DNA from: Zhongshania aliphaticivorans
GTDB taxonomy: Bacteria; Pseudomonadota; Gammaproteobacteria; Pseudomonadales; Spongiibacteraceae
Assembly: GCF_902705875.1 (NCBI RefSeq)
Contig: NZ_CACSIK010000002.1
Coordinates: 124,001 to 188,000, forward strand
DNA: 64,000 nucleotides
Direction: 5' to 3'
Part shown: in pieces, positions 28,401 to 35,502 of the stretch
Position numbering within the stretch: position 1 is the first letter of the stretch
Layout of the letters: each line of letters opens with the position of its first letter
Position numbers and translations under genes: made by a program
Notes under the pieces: generated by a model
What the model saw: only the letters and a program-made list of their open reading frames with translations
Databases searched by the model: none
Told to the model about the DNA's origin: nothing

Positions 28401-28845
28401 GCTGGCAAACAATGCGCGCTTGCAAGCGGGTATTACTCAGCGATTAAGGCATCATTGCCACCCCGAACCGGCGCTGGAATTGAGCGTGGCAAGGGTGATG
28501 GAGCTGGTGAGCAATACGCTGGCTTGTCGCCACGGACAGTGGATTCTAGATAGTTATCAGTGGCAAGCCAGTGAGCAGACCATACGCAGAATGATTGGTG
28601 GGCAATGGCAGACGCTGATTTTGGATCGCGTGTTTATAGATCAAGGCCATTGTTGGATTGTCGATTATAAGACCGCCAAGGCCAAGGGGAATCTGCAACG
28701 CTTTTTGGACGAGCAAGCTGGTCGATATCACACAAAAATGCGTATTTATCAGCAAGCTTTACATGCAACTGGGGTAGAATGCCCCATCACCACGGCGTTG
28801 TATTTTCCCGCTCATCAACATTTGTTGGTTCTGGATAAAGCGTAA
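25486..28845 (+). CDS. UvrD/RecB-like helicase-nuclease (AddA-like)
   Basis: A 1119-residue superfamily 1A helicase with C-terminal nuclease. Motif I is RAPAGSGKTGVLLLRYL. Motif Ia has ITFTNKAAGEIKERV. Motif II is ILVDEMQDTSVSQIELL, motif III FCGDVQQSIYAFRGS, motif V MTIHKSKGLEFDVVILPG and motif VI VALTRAKRELHIFG. The nuclease part shows GIVFHELMERL and, near the end, WIVDYKTAKA. This is the active motor and nuclease of a two-gene break-processing complex with the preceding protein. Confidence 0.92.
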   Translation: MSQFSRPPDQDQRELAVNPRHSVLVRAPAGSGKTGVLLLRYLHCLLAVEQPETVVAITFTNKAAGEIKERVISALQAGAAALQGVAEGEALEPADSGFEHDIREAVFKVLAKDRANHWHLLNNSARLRITTFDSFCGSLVRRLPLLSGLGAAVPVTDADALYREAILSLFRQLDEPHCPPALATALQKLLAYGSNRIETLLPLLSALLAKRDQWLRDVISGDLDAMEEALITEVASSFEPAWSALQDLNIDQLIAGFTLSSASNEDHAWAADLRSSKELTIAEFDLVQTLAQAMLSGKGELYKPRSLNHAGLKSGQAGNAEAKAWLKGLEDDGLFEEASAHLACIASLPPPYFPETSRELVGHFRIALAYLLAHLRLSFEHKGGVDFGEIAQRAITALGAEHGEIVGEALLVEDRVQHILVDEMQDTSVSQIELLEALCQGWEDDDGRSVFFCGDVQQSIYAFRGSLVSLFDELQQRGNFAGKSLMPLQLKANFRSSPDLVNWVNDGFKILFTDRGRYYEPALPQRENPGKVHIHPQLLGQKVDAKLSAGQAEARAIVELIQQQQAAGINTGKTSSVAILVRNRGHLKHIVPALKAAGLTFSGQDIDSLTATPAVMDFMGLLRALWHEADNVAWARVLRAPFVGMSWDDLLVLRQAGGLLRDAIMNTDSSLSLSTEGQQALAHLRDTINWIESCPQSRDLRWALRSAWYLLGGPVCIESHQQSDIDRVLGLLDEYAPAGLLEDVRVLERAIERLYATPPSSHIELMTIHKSKGLEFDVVILPGTGAAGRNADRDLLAWQRLRGHMIFAPKPQRSGRDPGAEKLYNYMSERQAQALDEEVDRLIYVALTRAKRELHIFGKAQINSKGDVAATSGSILHRLWASVGDAFERAEPIETDDDTAPLRVPTAPRLRDFSVACNPVWQPPEPAESPLQRAQRQTENAVLEDNIEERAVGIVFHELMERLGRRNDRDQWLANNARLQAGITQRLRHHCHPEPALELSVARVMELVSNTLACRHGQWILDSYQWQASEQTIRRMIGGQWQTLILDRVFIDQGHCWIVDYKTAKAKGNLQRFLDEQAGRYHTKMRIYQQALHATGVECPITTALYFPAHQHLLVLDKA

Positions 28846-28908
28846 CGCGCAAAAGTAAAAAAGAGAAAAGACTAGCCTGTGAAGGCTGCATTAGGAATGA
28901 TTTACTAC

Positions 28909-29493
28909 ATGAAACACGTGCTTGCTTATGCTTTATTGTCGATGTTATTGGTCGCCTGCTCTCCCTATAAACCGGTAAAGCCGGCACCATCGGCAAACAA
29001 TTTAGATGTGATGCCAATAGAAGAAAATTTACAGCTTGATCAAGAAGATGATGAGATAATTAGCATACCGAGCAGCGAATCGCGGCAGATGTTGCTTGGT
29101 AAATGGTACGGTGTTCGTAAACTGAAAGACGGTGGTCAGAAAGAGTGGCTCACCGAGCGATCTGCAGATGGCACATACCGAGTTGATTTCCGTTTTGTTT
29201 CTGCTGACGGTAGTGCGAGGTCACAATCTGAAGTTGGTTTTTGGGGTGTGTCTGGCGATATTTACTTCCGCATTTTTCGAGGCTGGGTCACGCTTAACGG
29301 CATGAAACCGGCGGACCCTACTGTGGCAGACCACTATGACGCCTATCGCATCGACGGATTGGACAATGACTATTTTAGCTATGTGCATCAGACCCGAGGT
29401 CAGCAATACACCGTAAAGAAAATGCCCAATGAGTTTCGTCTGCCAGTAACCCTTAAGAATCAAGAAACAGAGCCGCTGACCTTTAGCTATTGA
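28909..29493 (+). CDS. Lipoprotein of unknown function
   Basis: A protein of about 194 residues from the ATG at 28909 (an in-frame GTG at 28879 and ATG at 28897 also exist). It has a signal peptide with lipobox LLVAC, followed by a proline-rich linker (YKPVKPAPSANN), then an acidic stretch. The globular part has strands such as LLGKWYGVRKLKDGGQKEWL and FRFVSADGSARSQSEVGFWGVSGDIYFRIFRGWVTLNG, resembling a lipocalin-like/DUF4488 barrel. The GKWYG motif is suggestive, but family identity is not certain. It is convergent with the CNNM-type gene. Confidence 0.75.
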   Translation: MKHVLAYALLSMLLVACSPYKPVKPAPSANNLDVMPIEENLQLDQEDDEIISIPSSESRQMLLGKWYGVRKLKDGGQKEWLTERSADGTYRVDFRFVSADGSARSQSEVGFWGVSGDIYFRIFRGWVTLNGMKPADPTVADHYDAYRIDGLDNDYFSYVHQTRGQQYTVKKMPNEFRLPVTLKNQETEPLTFSY

Positions 29494-29498
29494 GTTAG

Positions 29499-30590
29499 CT
29501 ATTGGTCTGTTTGAGACGCCTGCCAAGACGTAGCGGCACTGATTTTTTCATCGTCAAATACCCCAAGTCGGCGAGCTCGTTTTGCCCATAATTCCCGAGC
29601 TAATACTTGCATATCGACGGTGGGGTCGGTCTCATCCACAATCTCCATGCCCAGCATGGTTTCGATTAAATCTTCCATCGTCACCAAGCCCATTACACTG
29701 CCATACTCATTAACGACGAGTGAAATTTGTAAGCGCATTTCAGTCATCTTTTTAAGTAGCTCAGAGGTAGGTTGTGAATCTGGCACCACTAAGAAATCCC
29801 GACGTAAACTACTCAGGGGCGCATTGGGACTGCGCGCCATGGCCAACATAAGCTCGTCTTTGCGGATATAACCGGTGATATTGTCTTTGTCGTCGGCGTA
29901 AACGGGAATTCGTGAGAATCGAATGGCATCGTTGCCCTCCACTACCTCGCTAACCTGCGCGTCCTCCGCGAGACTAAAAATAACCAAGCGGGGTGTCATT
30001 ACATCTTTGGCCTGCAGGGCGCGAAAGCGAATAAGGCTGGCAACGGCGCTGGATTCTTCCTGATCTAAAATACCTTCGCTGACGGCAACTTCGGCTAGAG
30101 CGACAAACTCCTCACGGCTGATTGAGTGTGATGATGCTCCCCGCGACAGCAAAGACGTAATGCCCTGAGCCATGATCACCAAGGGATACATCGACCACAT
30201 CACGAATTTCAACACAACGGCACAGGGCGGAGCCAATTGCCGCCAAAATAGCGCGCCAAGGGTTTTGGGAATGATTTCGGAAATCACCAAAATCAACAGG
30301 GTCAAGATGGCAGAAATAAGGCCAAAATAGGCTTCACCAAATAAAGCCGTGGCCTGAGCACCGGCACCGGCGGCACCCACCGTATGGGCAATGGTATTCA
30401 GGCTTAAAATCGCCGCCAAAGGGCGGTCAACGTCAGTTTTATAGTCACCCCACAATTGGCCGTTGCGATGCCCCCGCTCCTGCTCTGCGGCAATATATGA
30501 CGGTGTAACGCTTAATAGCACCGCTTCTAGAACAGAACATAAAAACGACACGCCCAAGGCAATGGCGATATAAATGAATAGTAAAATCAT
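29499..30590 (-). CDS. CNNM/CorC-family transporter (DUF21-CBS pair)
   Basis: A protein of about 363 residues from the ATG at 30588-30590 (frame open to 30635). Residues 1-180 form the DUF21 membrane domain, with LGVSFLCSVLEAVLLSVTPSYI and LAAILSLNTIAHTVGAAGAGAQA. Two CBS modules follow (LQAKDVMTPRLVIFSLAED and NEYGSVMGLVTMEDLIETMLG). No transporter-associated CorC_HlyC C-terminal domain is visible, so it is a short form. The family is linked to magnesium or cobalt efflux. Confidence 0.9.
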   Translation of the reverse strand: MILLFIYIAIALGVSFLCSVLEAVLLSVTPSYIAAEQERGHRNGQLWGDYKTDVDRPLAAILSLNTIAHTVGAAGAGAQATALFGEAYFGLISAILTLLILVISEIIPKTLGALFWRQLAPPCAVVLKFVMWSMYPLVIMAQGITSLLSRGASSHSISREEFVALAEVAVSEGILDQEESSAVASLIRFRALQAKDVMTPRLVIFSLAEDAQVSEVVEGNDAIRFSRIPVYADDKDNITGYIRKDELMLAMARSPNAPLSSLRRDFLVVPDSQPTSELLKKMTEMRLQISLVVNEYGSVMGLVTMEDLIETMLGMEIVDETDPTVDMQVLARELWAKRARRLGVFDDEKISAATSWQASQTDQ

Positions 30591-30635
30591 AATTAATCGA
30601 ATCTGAAGATAGTTAGACGATTGCCGCATTGCCAC

Positions 30636-31070
30636 CTATTAAAGTCAATACTTACAGGAGGAAAAATACTGCTTCGCAAGCGTAGATAATATTATAGGGG
30701 CTGACATAGAGATCGATACCTTGCCCAAGACCTAATCCGCATTCACGTTAGTGAAGCGCTTGGCTAGAAGAAGCGGGCTCTTTAACCCAGCATGCAGTCA
30801 CCTAAGTTGTTGATTTATATTGAGACGGGTTTATGATCAAGGCAAGGGAATGAATAAAAGAGTAAGGAGCTAGTCTTGCTAATATCGGCGGTCTTTTCCA
30901 ATGTGTATATCCATAACTCTTTGATATTCTGAGTTTTTAGATTCCAATCTAGATTGGATATCAGTAGCCGAGAGCCAAAATGATATTAGGCCGCAGTCTT
31001 CATGACAACTGTTAGCTTTCTGTTTCTTATCGTTTATGTCAATCTGCTCACATTTTAAAAACATACCCCA
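30636..31070. other. Gap before the toxin-antitoxin pair; weak minus-strand ORF only
   Basis: AT-rich 435-bp gap. It holds a 61-codon minus-strand ORF (31064-30879, starting with MFLKCEQIDIND) that ends 6 bp from the toxin gene region. It lacks a good Shine-Dalgarno sequence and matches no family I know, so I do not call it a gene. No clear promoter for the toxin-antitoxin pair was recognised. Confidence 0.35.
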
Positions 31071-31082
31071 TTGGAGTATACT

Positions 31083-31451
31083 TTGATCTATAAGACCAAA
31101 GTTTTTGCTTCTTTAACGAAAAAAGAAGCGCTATCAGACAATGATCTTATTAATGCTTGTAAGGAAATGAGTAACGGACTTTTTGATGCTGAATTAGGTG
31201 GCAATGTTTACAAAAAGCGTATTGCGTCAGGCAACAAAGGAAAAAGCGGAGGGTACCGTACTATAGTCGGTGCTGTTATAGGGGGTAAGTATTTTTTCCT
31301 ATATGCGTTTGCTAAAAATGATAGAGCTAATATCAATGCAAAAGAGAAACTAGCTCTAAAAGAGTTAGCAAAAGAGTTTTTAGAATTTGGTTTGGATGAG
31401 CTTAACCAATTAATAGATGGTGGCGAGCTCATTAAGGTGGGTGAATTATGA
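31083..31451 (+). CDS. RelE/HigB-like toxin of a type II toxin-antitoxin pair
   Basis: A protein of about 122 residues. The core IYKTKVFASLTKKEALSDNDLINACKEM, then KRIASGNKGKSGGYRTIVGAVIGGKYFFLYAFAKNDRANI, matches the COG4737 RelE/HigB-like family, an mRNA interferase fold. The catalytic Lys/Arg/Tyr cluster is in the KSGGYRT strand. I chose the TTG at 31083 because GGAG (31073-31076) lies 6 nt upstream. An in-frame TTG at 31071 is the alternative. Toxin-first order, with antitoxin overlapping by 4 nt, is typical of higBA-type modules. Confidence 0.88.
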   Translation: MIYKTKVFASLTKKEALSDNDLINACKEMSNGLFDAELGGNVYKKRIASGNKGKSGGYRTIVGAVIGGKYFFLYAFAKNDRANINAKEKLALKELAKEFLEFGLDELNQLIDGGELIKVGEL

Positions 31452-31750
31452 GTGACATTTTAAAAGCAGTACACAAAACAGCAAAAGGTTTGCAAAAATC
31501 AGGTGCAATTAACAAAACCACGATGCGAAAGTTTGATGCTCTGTGTTTAACAACTATTCATGAGTTCACACCGGAGCAAGTGCGTACCCTTAGGCAAAAA
31601 AACAACCTTTCCCAGCCAGTATTTGCTCGTTATTTTAATGTCAGTGATAAATTAGTCAAAAAATGGGAACAAGGTGAGAGTAAACCGAGAGGTGCAGCAT
31701 TGAAAATGTTATCTCTAGCTGAAAAAAAAGGCCTTGAAGTAATCGCGTGA
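31448..31750 (+). CDS. XRE-family antitoxin (HigA-like)
   Basis: A 100-residue protein with a C-terminal helix-turn-helix: TPEQVRTLRQKNNLSQPVFARYF and NVSDKLVKKWEQGE, the COG2944 type. Its ATG overlaps the toxin stop (ATGA), so it is co-translated. Such antitoxins neutralise the toxin and repress their own promoter. Base composition is AT-rich like the toxin, unlike the chromosomal neighbours, suggesting joint acquisition. Confidence 0.9.
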   Translation: MSDILKAVHKTAKGLQKSGAINKTTMRKFDALCLTTIHEFTPEQVRTLRQKNNLSQPVFARYFNVSDKLVKKWEQGESKPRGAALKMLSLAEKKGLEVIA

Positions 31751-31865
31751 TCAAAAGCTAACAAGTAAATCAACAAGATTAAAAAGCTTGGCTAACTTCA
31801 ATCCTCGGTAATATAGCCAACTTTTTAAACTCGCTATTTAGACGGTATATTTTTAGGGGAGAGAT

Positions 31866-32042
31866 GTGAGTTATTACAAAAAAATGATAGTGTGTGTTTT
31901 AGCAATATTTGCATTTGCTGGATGCTCTTCTCAGAAAATAGGACAAGCGGTCTACGATGGTCTAAAAACTACAGAGTGTTCGAAGACAACAGGCGACCCA
32001 TATTGTCATTCAAATGCGAATCCCAATCCCAATGAGCGTTAA
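31866..32042 (+). CDS. Small 58-residue lipoprotein after the toxin-antitoxin pair
   Basis: A GTG-start ORF with a strong GGGGAG ribosome-binding site 6 nt upstream. The basic start (SYYKKM) and a hydrophobic segment lead to the lipobox FAGC. The mature part is only about 39 residues, with two more cysteines (TECSK, PYCH) that may form a disulfide, and a NPNPNER tail. It lies 115 nt after the antitoxin. No known family. Confidence 0.65.
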   Translation: MSYYKKMIVCVLAIFAFAGCSSQKIGQAVYDGLKTTECSKTTGDPYCHSNANPNPNER

Positions 32043-32353
32043 TTCCTTGTCAGCAGATATGAAATAAAACTAGGCCCAGCTAAATGACTTCCGAGGTTTG
32101 AGGTCGACGTTGAGATTGCAGAATAACCCTACCCAAGTTCAATTTGACAATCTGCCAATACCAACCCTGAGTCGAGGTTTAACAGATACTAGCCGAGCAT
32201 GATTTTACCATCAGCTAGCCAGTACGAATTTCTATGATGGAGTCGCCATATAAGCACGCTAGCCGTGCCGTTACCCGCTCATGCTAGACTTAGGATATTG
32301 ATATTTGGTGCAATTTTGGTTCTTGTCGCTGCTATTTATTGCAGCCTTCAACA
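32043..32353. other. Non-coding gap upstream of the PP2C gene
   Basis: About 310 bp without a convincing ORF on either strand, RNA gene or repeat. It marks the right edge of the AT-rich toxin-antitoxin patch. Nothing further seen. Confidence 0.5.
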
Positions 32354-32383
32354 TTGACCACATTAAAAGCCGGTGACTATACT
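32354..32383 (+). promoter_or_regulatory. Sigma-70 promoter candidate for the PP2C-FHA pair
   Basis: TTGACC (32354-32359) and TATACT (32378-32383) with an 18-bp spacer. Transcription would start near 32390, just before the ATG at 32414, which supports that start over the in-frame upstream extension from 32339. Confidence 0.65.
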
Positions 32384-32413
32384 CAAGCTTCAACCCTAAA
32401 CAAGCGTAATACC

Positions 32414-33232
32414 ATGGAAGAAAAAACAATAATTCGGGCCTTTGGTGTGACTGATATTGGCCAAGTGCGCAGTCATAATGAAGATGCTATCCATTTAGCA
32501 AGCGAGCAGGGGTATGTATTGGTGGCTGATGGCATGGGCGGCCATAACGCGGGTGAAGTCGCTAGCGCCTTGGCAATAGAAGGGTTTACGCAGTTTTTGG
32601 AAGAAGACAGTGAAAGCGATGAAACCGTTGCAGAACTATCAGAGTTTTCCCCGCAAACCTTAGCCTTGCGTAATGCCGTTTACGCAGCAAACACCGTTAT
32701 TTACGAAAACGCACAGCAAAACAGTGCCCGCAAAGGTATGGGTACTACCCTTGTGTCGGCTAGTTTTGTTGGAGCGCGCTTAGCAGTGGCCCATGTGGGT
32801 GATTCTAGGTTGTATCGTTTTCGCGAAGGTTTTTTAGATCAATTGACGACGGATCACACCTTGGTTCAAGAAATGGTCGATCGTAAGGTGTACTCAGAGG
32901 ATGAAGCGCGTAATTCTCGCAATAAGAATGTGATAACTCGCGCTTTAGGTCTGGCGGATATTGTAGAAGTAGACCTAATGGAAGCGCTGCTGCGTGAAGG
33001 CGATCTGTACGTGCTGTGTTCAGATGGTTTAACGGGGATGGTGGAAGACAGCGATATTGCCGACGTTTTGGCCGCAAATGACATGGCGCCAGAGCGCGCT
33101 GCGACACAATTATTGAAAATGGCGAATAATTCCGGTGGCAATGATAATATTTCGATTATTGTAGTGCGTGTCGACAAGGTTGTAGCTGGGCAGGAAAGCA
33201 CCTCAGAAGAGGAACTGGACTGGTTTGATTAG
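32414..33232 (+). CDS. PP2C-type serine/threonine protein phosphatase
   Basis: A 272-residue PPM-family phosphatase from ATG 32414. Metal-binding motifs are present: GQVRSHNEDA (D24), VADGMGGH (D39, G40), GMGTTLVSA, and CSDGLTGMVED and NDNISIIVVRVD towards the end, so it should be active. It is followed after 81 nt by an FHA gene. PP2C-FHA pairs often accompany a Hanks kinase, but no kinase is visible within the window. Substrates are unknown. Confidence 0.93.
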   Translation: MEEKTIIRAFGVTDIGQVRSHNEDAIHLASEQGYVLVADGMGGHNAGEVASALAIEGFTQFLEEDSESDETVAELSEFSPQTLALRNAVYAANTVIYENAQQNSARKGMGTTLVSASFVGARLAVAHVGDSRLYRFREGFLDQLTTDHTLVQEMVDRKVYSEDEARNSRNKNVITRALGLADIVEVDLMEALLREGDLYVLCSDGLTGMVEDSDIADVLAANDMAPERAATQLLKMANNSGGNDNISIIVVRVDKVVAGQESTSEEELDWFD

Positions 33233-33313
33233 TGTGATACCGCAGTTAGTTTGCAGCGATAGGCTTCTGCACTTCACTTTGTAGTGACTTCAGGTCAATG
33301 ACGGATAGGGATT

Positions 33314-33955
33314 ATGGCTAAGCTGGTTCTCAGTTTTCAGGGTAGAGTACTTGAGGATTTTCCGCTGGATAAACCGCGGGTGTCTGTTGGTCGTGCGCCT
33401 GATAATGATATTTGCATCGAAAATTTGGCCGTAAGTGGTCGTCATGCCGTGATTGAAACGGTACTCAAAGACAGCTTTTTGGTGGATCTGGATAGTACCA
33501 ATGGCACCTTTGTGAATGGTACGGCGGTGTCTCGTCATCCCTTGCGCAATGGCGATTACATTACGATTGGCAAGCACTCATTAACCTATCACGGTGAAAT
33601 GCAGAGCCAGGGTGAAGCTGAAGTAGAAAAGACCATTGCTATGCGGCCAACTAGTAAAGCGGCCGAACCTGCACCAGTGGCCATGATTGCCAAATTACAG
33701 GTTCAAAATGGTGGTTCGGCGGGTCGTGAAATGACGCTGAGTAAACCCCTAACCAAGCTGGGTAAAGCGGGCTTTCAGGTGGCAGCCATTAGCCGTCGCC
33801 AGCAGGATTATTATTTAGAGCATATTGAAGGTAAAGATGGCCGTACTCCAAAGCTAAACGGGGTTGAGATTGGTTTGCAGCCGCGCCAGTTAAATAGCGG
33901 TGATTTGGTGGAGATTGCAGGCACACAATTAAAATTTATGCTGTCTGTTGCATAA
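33314..33955 (+). CDS. FHA domain protein
   Basis: A 213-residue protein. Residues about 1-95 form a canonical forkhead-associated domain: SVGRAPDNDI (G26, R27), SGRH (41-44) and DSTNGTFVNG, the residues that bind phosphothreonine. A linker (EKTIAMRPTSK; its TxxMRPT resembles a phosphorylation site) leads to a second, degenerate FHA-like segment (VQNGGSAGREMTLSKPLTKLGK and onward to KLNG.EI). It probably binds the phosphoprotein dephosphorylated by the PP2C protein. Confidence 0.88.
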   Translation: MAKLVLSFQGRVLEDFPLDKPRVSVGRAPDNDICIENLAVSGRHAVIETVLKDSFLVDLDSTNGTFVNGTAVSRHPLRNGDYITIGKHSLTYHGEMQSQGEAEVEKTIAMRPTSKAAEPAPVAMIAKLQVQNGGSAGREMTLSKPLTKLGKAGFQVAAISRRQQDYYLEHIEGKDGRTPKLNGVEIGLQPRQLNSGDLVEIAGTQLKFMLSVA

Positions 33956-34009
33956 TCGGTTTGGCGAGCACTCAACAAGGTGTGCTCAAAGGTAGCAGAC
34001 CTTTCTAGT

Positions 34010-34423
34010 TTATTGTGTACAGGGGCCTAAAGCTGGGTGGCAAATATAGGCCTGAATACTTTTTTGGCGCTGCTTGTAGTGTTCAGTCATACACAGATGG
34101 TATTGCATACTGGCAATGCTACCACCCCATGTCATAAGTAGTTGGCAGTCCTGTTCAGCATACTGTTCCCAAGCATTTTGAGACGATTGAATGTTGTCGA
34201 TCTGTGGACCAAATCCTTGGTTTTTAGATTTCGCGATGGCAAGCACTTCCTCAAAGGCATTATTGAGTATTACCTTTTGTTTGTGGTGCTGCTGCGCTGC
34301 GCATTCTGTCATATCGGCTTGTGAACCGCTCATTGTGCAGTTATCAGCCATCTTCATGTCAGAGGCGTGTACCAATGAAATGACAAAGGACAGGGCAGAG
34401 TAAATCACAAACTTAAGCATCAT
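34010..34423 (-). CDS. LprI/DUF1311-like secreted protein
   Basis: A protein of about 138 residues from ATG 34423 (frame open to 34468). A signal peptide ends near SLVHASD. The mature region has four-plus cysteines and the DUF1311/LprI pattern CTMSGSQADMTECAAQQHHKQK, then SQNAWEQYAEQDCQL. LprI of Mycobacterium inhibits lysozyme, but for most relatives this is untested. Likely periplasmic. Confidence 0.78.
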   Translation of the reverse strand: MMLKFVIYSALSFVISLVHASDMKMADNCTMSGSQADMTECAAQQHHKQKVILNNAFEEVLAIAKSKNQGFGPQIDNIQSSQNAWEQYAEQDCQLLMTWGGSIASMQYHLCMTEHYKQRQKSIQAYICHPALGPCTQ

Positions 34424-34546
34424 ATTCTTGCTCGGAGTTGGTTGATAATGCAGGCTGCGGATCGTCAATAAGTTCTTATTTGTCGGTAGAGACCGCTATT
34501 AGTTCGTCAACGGCGGTGAATACTGACACAGCGTACTACTTATTAT

Positions 34547-34813
34547 TTATAAATCGAGGTTCCGCGTCAGCACTTCAGCTGATTTTATAATGCGCTTGGT
34601 GCGGTACAGGTCTGGGTGTTTTTCTTCCGAGCTGAAACCCGCGGGTTCACCAGTGCCATAATTAACTAACCATGACGTCTCTGGCCGGCGCGTTCCCAGT
34701 AATTTCTTTAGCGCAGGTGCAGTTATTCCTAGCGCTTCAGCTGCCGCATTGTTACTACAGCGTGTTTTATTCTCATTTAAATATTCTAAAATAATAGCGA
34801 TTTTATCTTGCAT
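34547..34813 (-). CDS. Small HTH-like hypothetical protein
   Basis: An 88-residue protein from the ATG at 34811-34813 (MQDKIAIILEYLNEN). Residues about 15-45 (NNAAAEALGITAPALKKLLGTRRP) look like a helix-turn-helix. The rest is polar. No family recognised. It may be a small DNA-binding protein, but nothing in the surroundings says what it controls. Confidence 0.6.
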   Translation of the reverse strand: MQDKIAIILEYLNENKTRCSNNAAAEALGITAPALKKLLGTRRPETSWLVNYGTGEPAGFSSEEKHPDLYRTKRIIKSAEVLTRNLDL

Positions 34814-35121
34814 GTCGAATCGGTATCCTTGCAAAGTCGGTGTCGCCTCAGCGTTATATTTTTTCGCTAATGGCGCCTAAGTTGATAATGTTAGTGCTGC
34901 TCTGCATTAAAGTTGGAGAGCGCAGTTTAATGTGGCGTATGCTGATTTTTACGGGCTAAATTCCCGTTTGTTAACCAATCAGTTTTCGTCGTAAGGAGGG
35001 GGCCTGAAAGGCATTGCAGTTAGTAGTATGAAGGAATGTTGGCACTTTGTCTTTATTCTCTGTGGATAATGACCGGAGAGCACCGAATTCCTTGGGTTTG
35101 ATTGGGCTCCAATGGTATTGA

Positions 35122-35406
35122 TTACTTAAAGCTTGAAACACCTTCAATTTCTATAACGGTATTCACATTGGCGCGTTCAATAATCTTTACAATAGTGGAT
35201 TGAATGGTCTCGTCTTCTCTGGCGTCGTTTTCACAGCTGAATTTTTGTATCTGTACTTCTGCGCCTTCTTCAAGCGTAAAGGAAATGACTAGTTCCTGCG
35301 CGCTTTCTGGCGTGGCACCAAAATACGCTAAGGTGACGGAGGGGTAGCCGCTGAAGCCTTTTTTAACCTGCTTGGCGATACGTTTTTTGGCTTTATCAAT
35401 GTGCAT
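35122..35406 (-). CDS. Hypothetical small protein
   Basis: A 94-residue protein of alternating strands and helices (VTLAYFGATPESAQELVISFTLEEGAEVQIQKF). It begins with a basic helix (MHIDKAKKRIAKQVKKGF). I do not recognise the family. No signal peptide or membrane segment. Good codon pattern and a plausible start support a real gene. Confidence 0.6.
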   Translation of the reverse strand: MHIDKAKKRIAKQVKKGFSGYPSVTLAYFGATPESAQELVISFTLEEGAEVQIQKFSCENDAREDETIQSTIVKIIERANVNTVIEIEGVSSFK

Positions 35407-35502
35407 AGTGCGGCCTCTGGGCTAATGCTGACAATGTGAATATAACAGAAGCGCACTGAGTTAGCGTTTAAACGGCAACAGCTAGGCTTAAATTTTAAGC
35501 CT

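Noticed and set aside
30879..31064. Minus-strand ORF of 61 codons upstream of the toxin gene
   Set aside because: No good ribosome-binding site and no family match. Kept only as a note in the gap entry.
33965..33986. GAGCAC/GTGCTC hairpin after the FHA gene as a terminator
   Set aside because: Short stem with long loop, no U-run.
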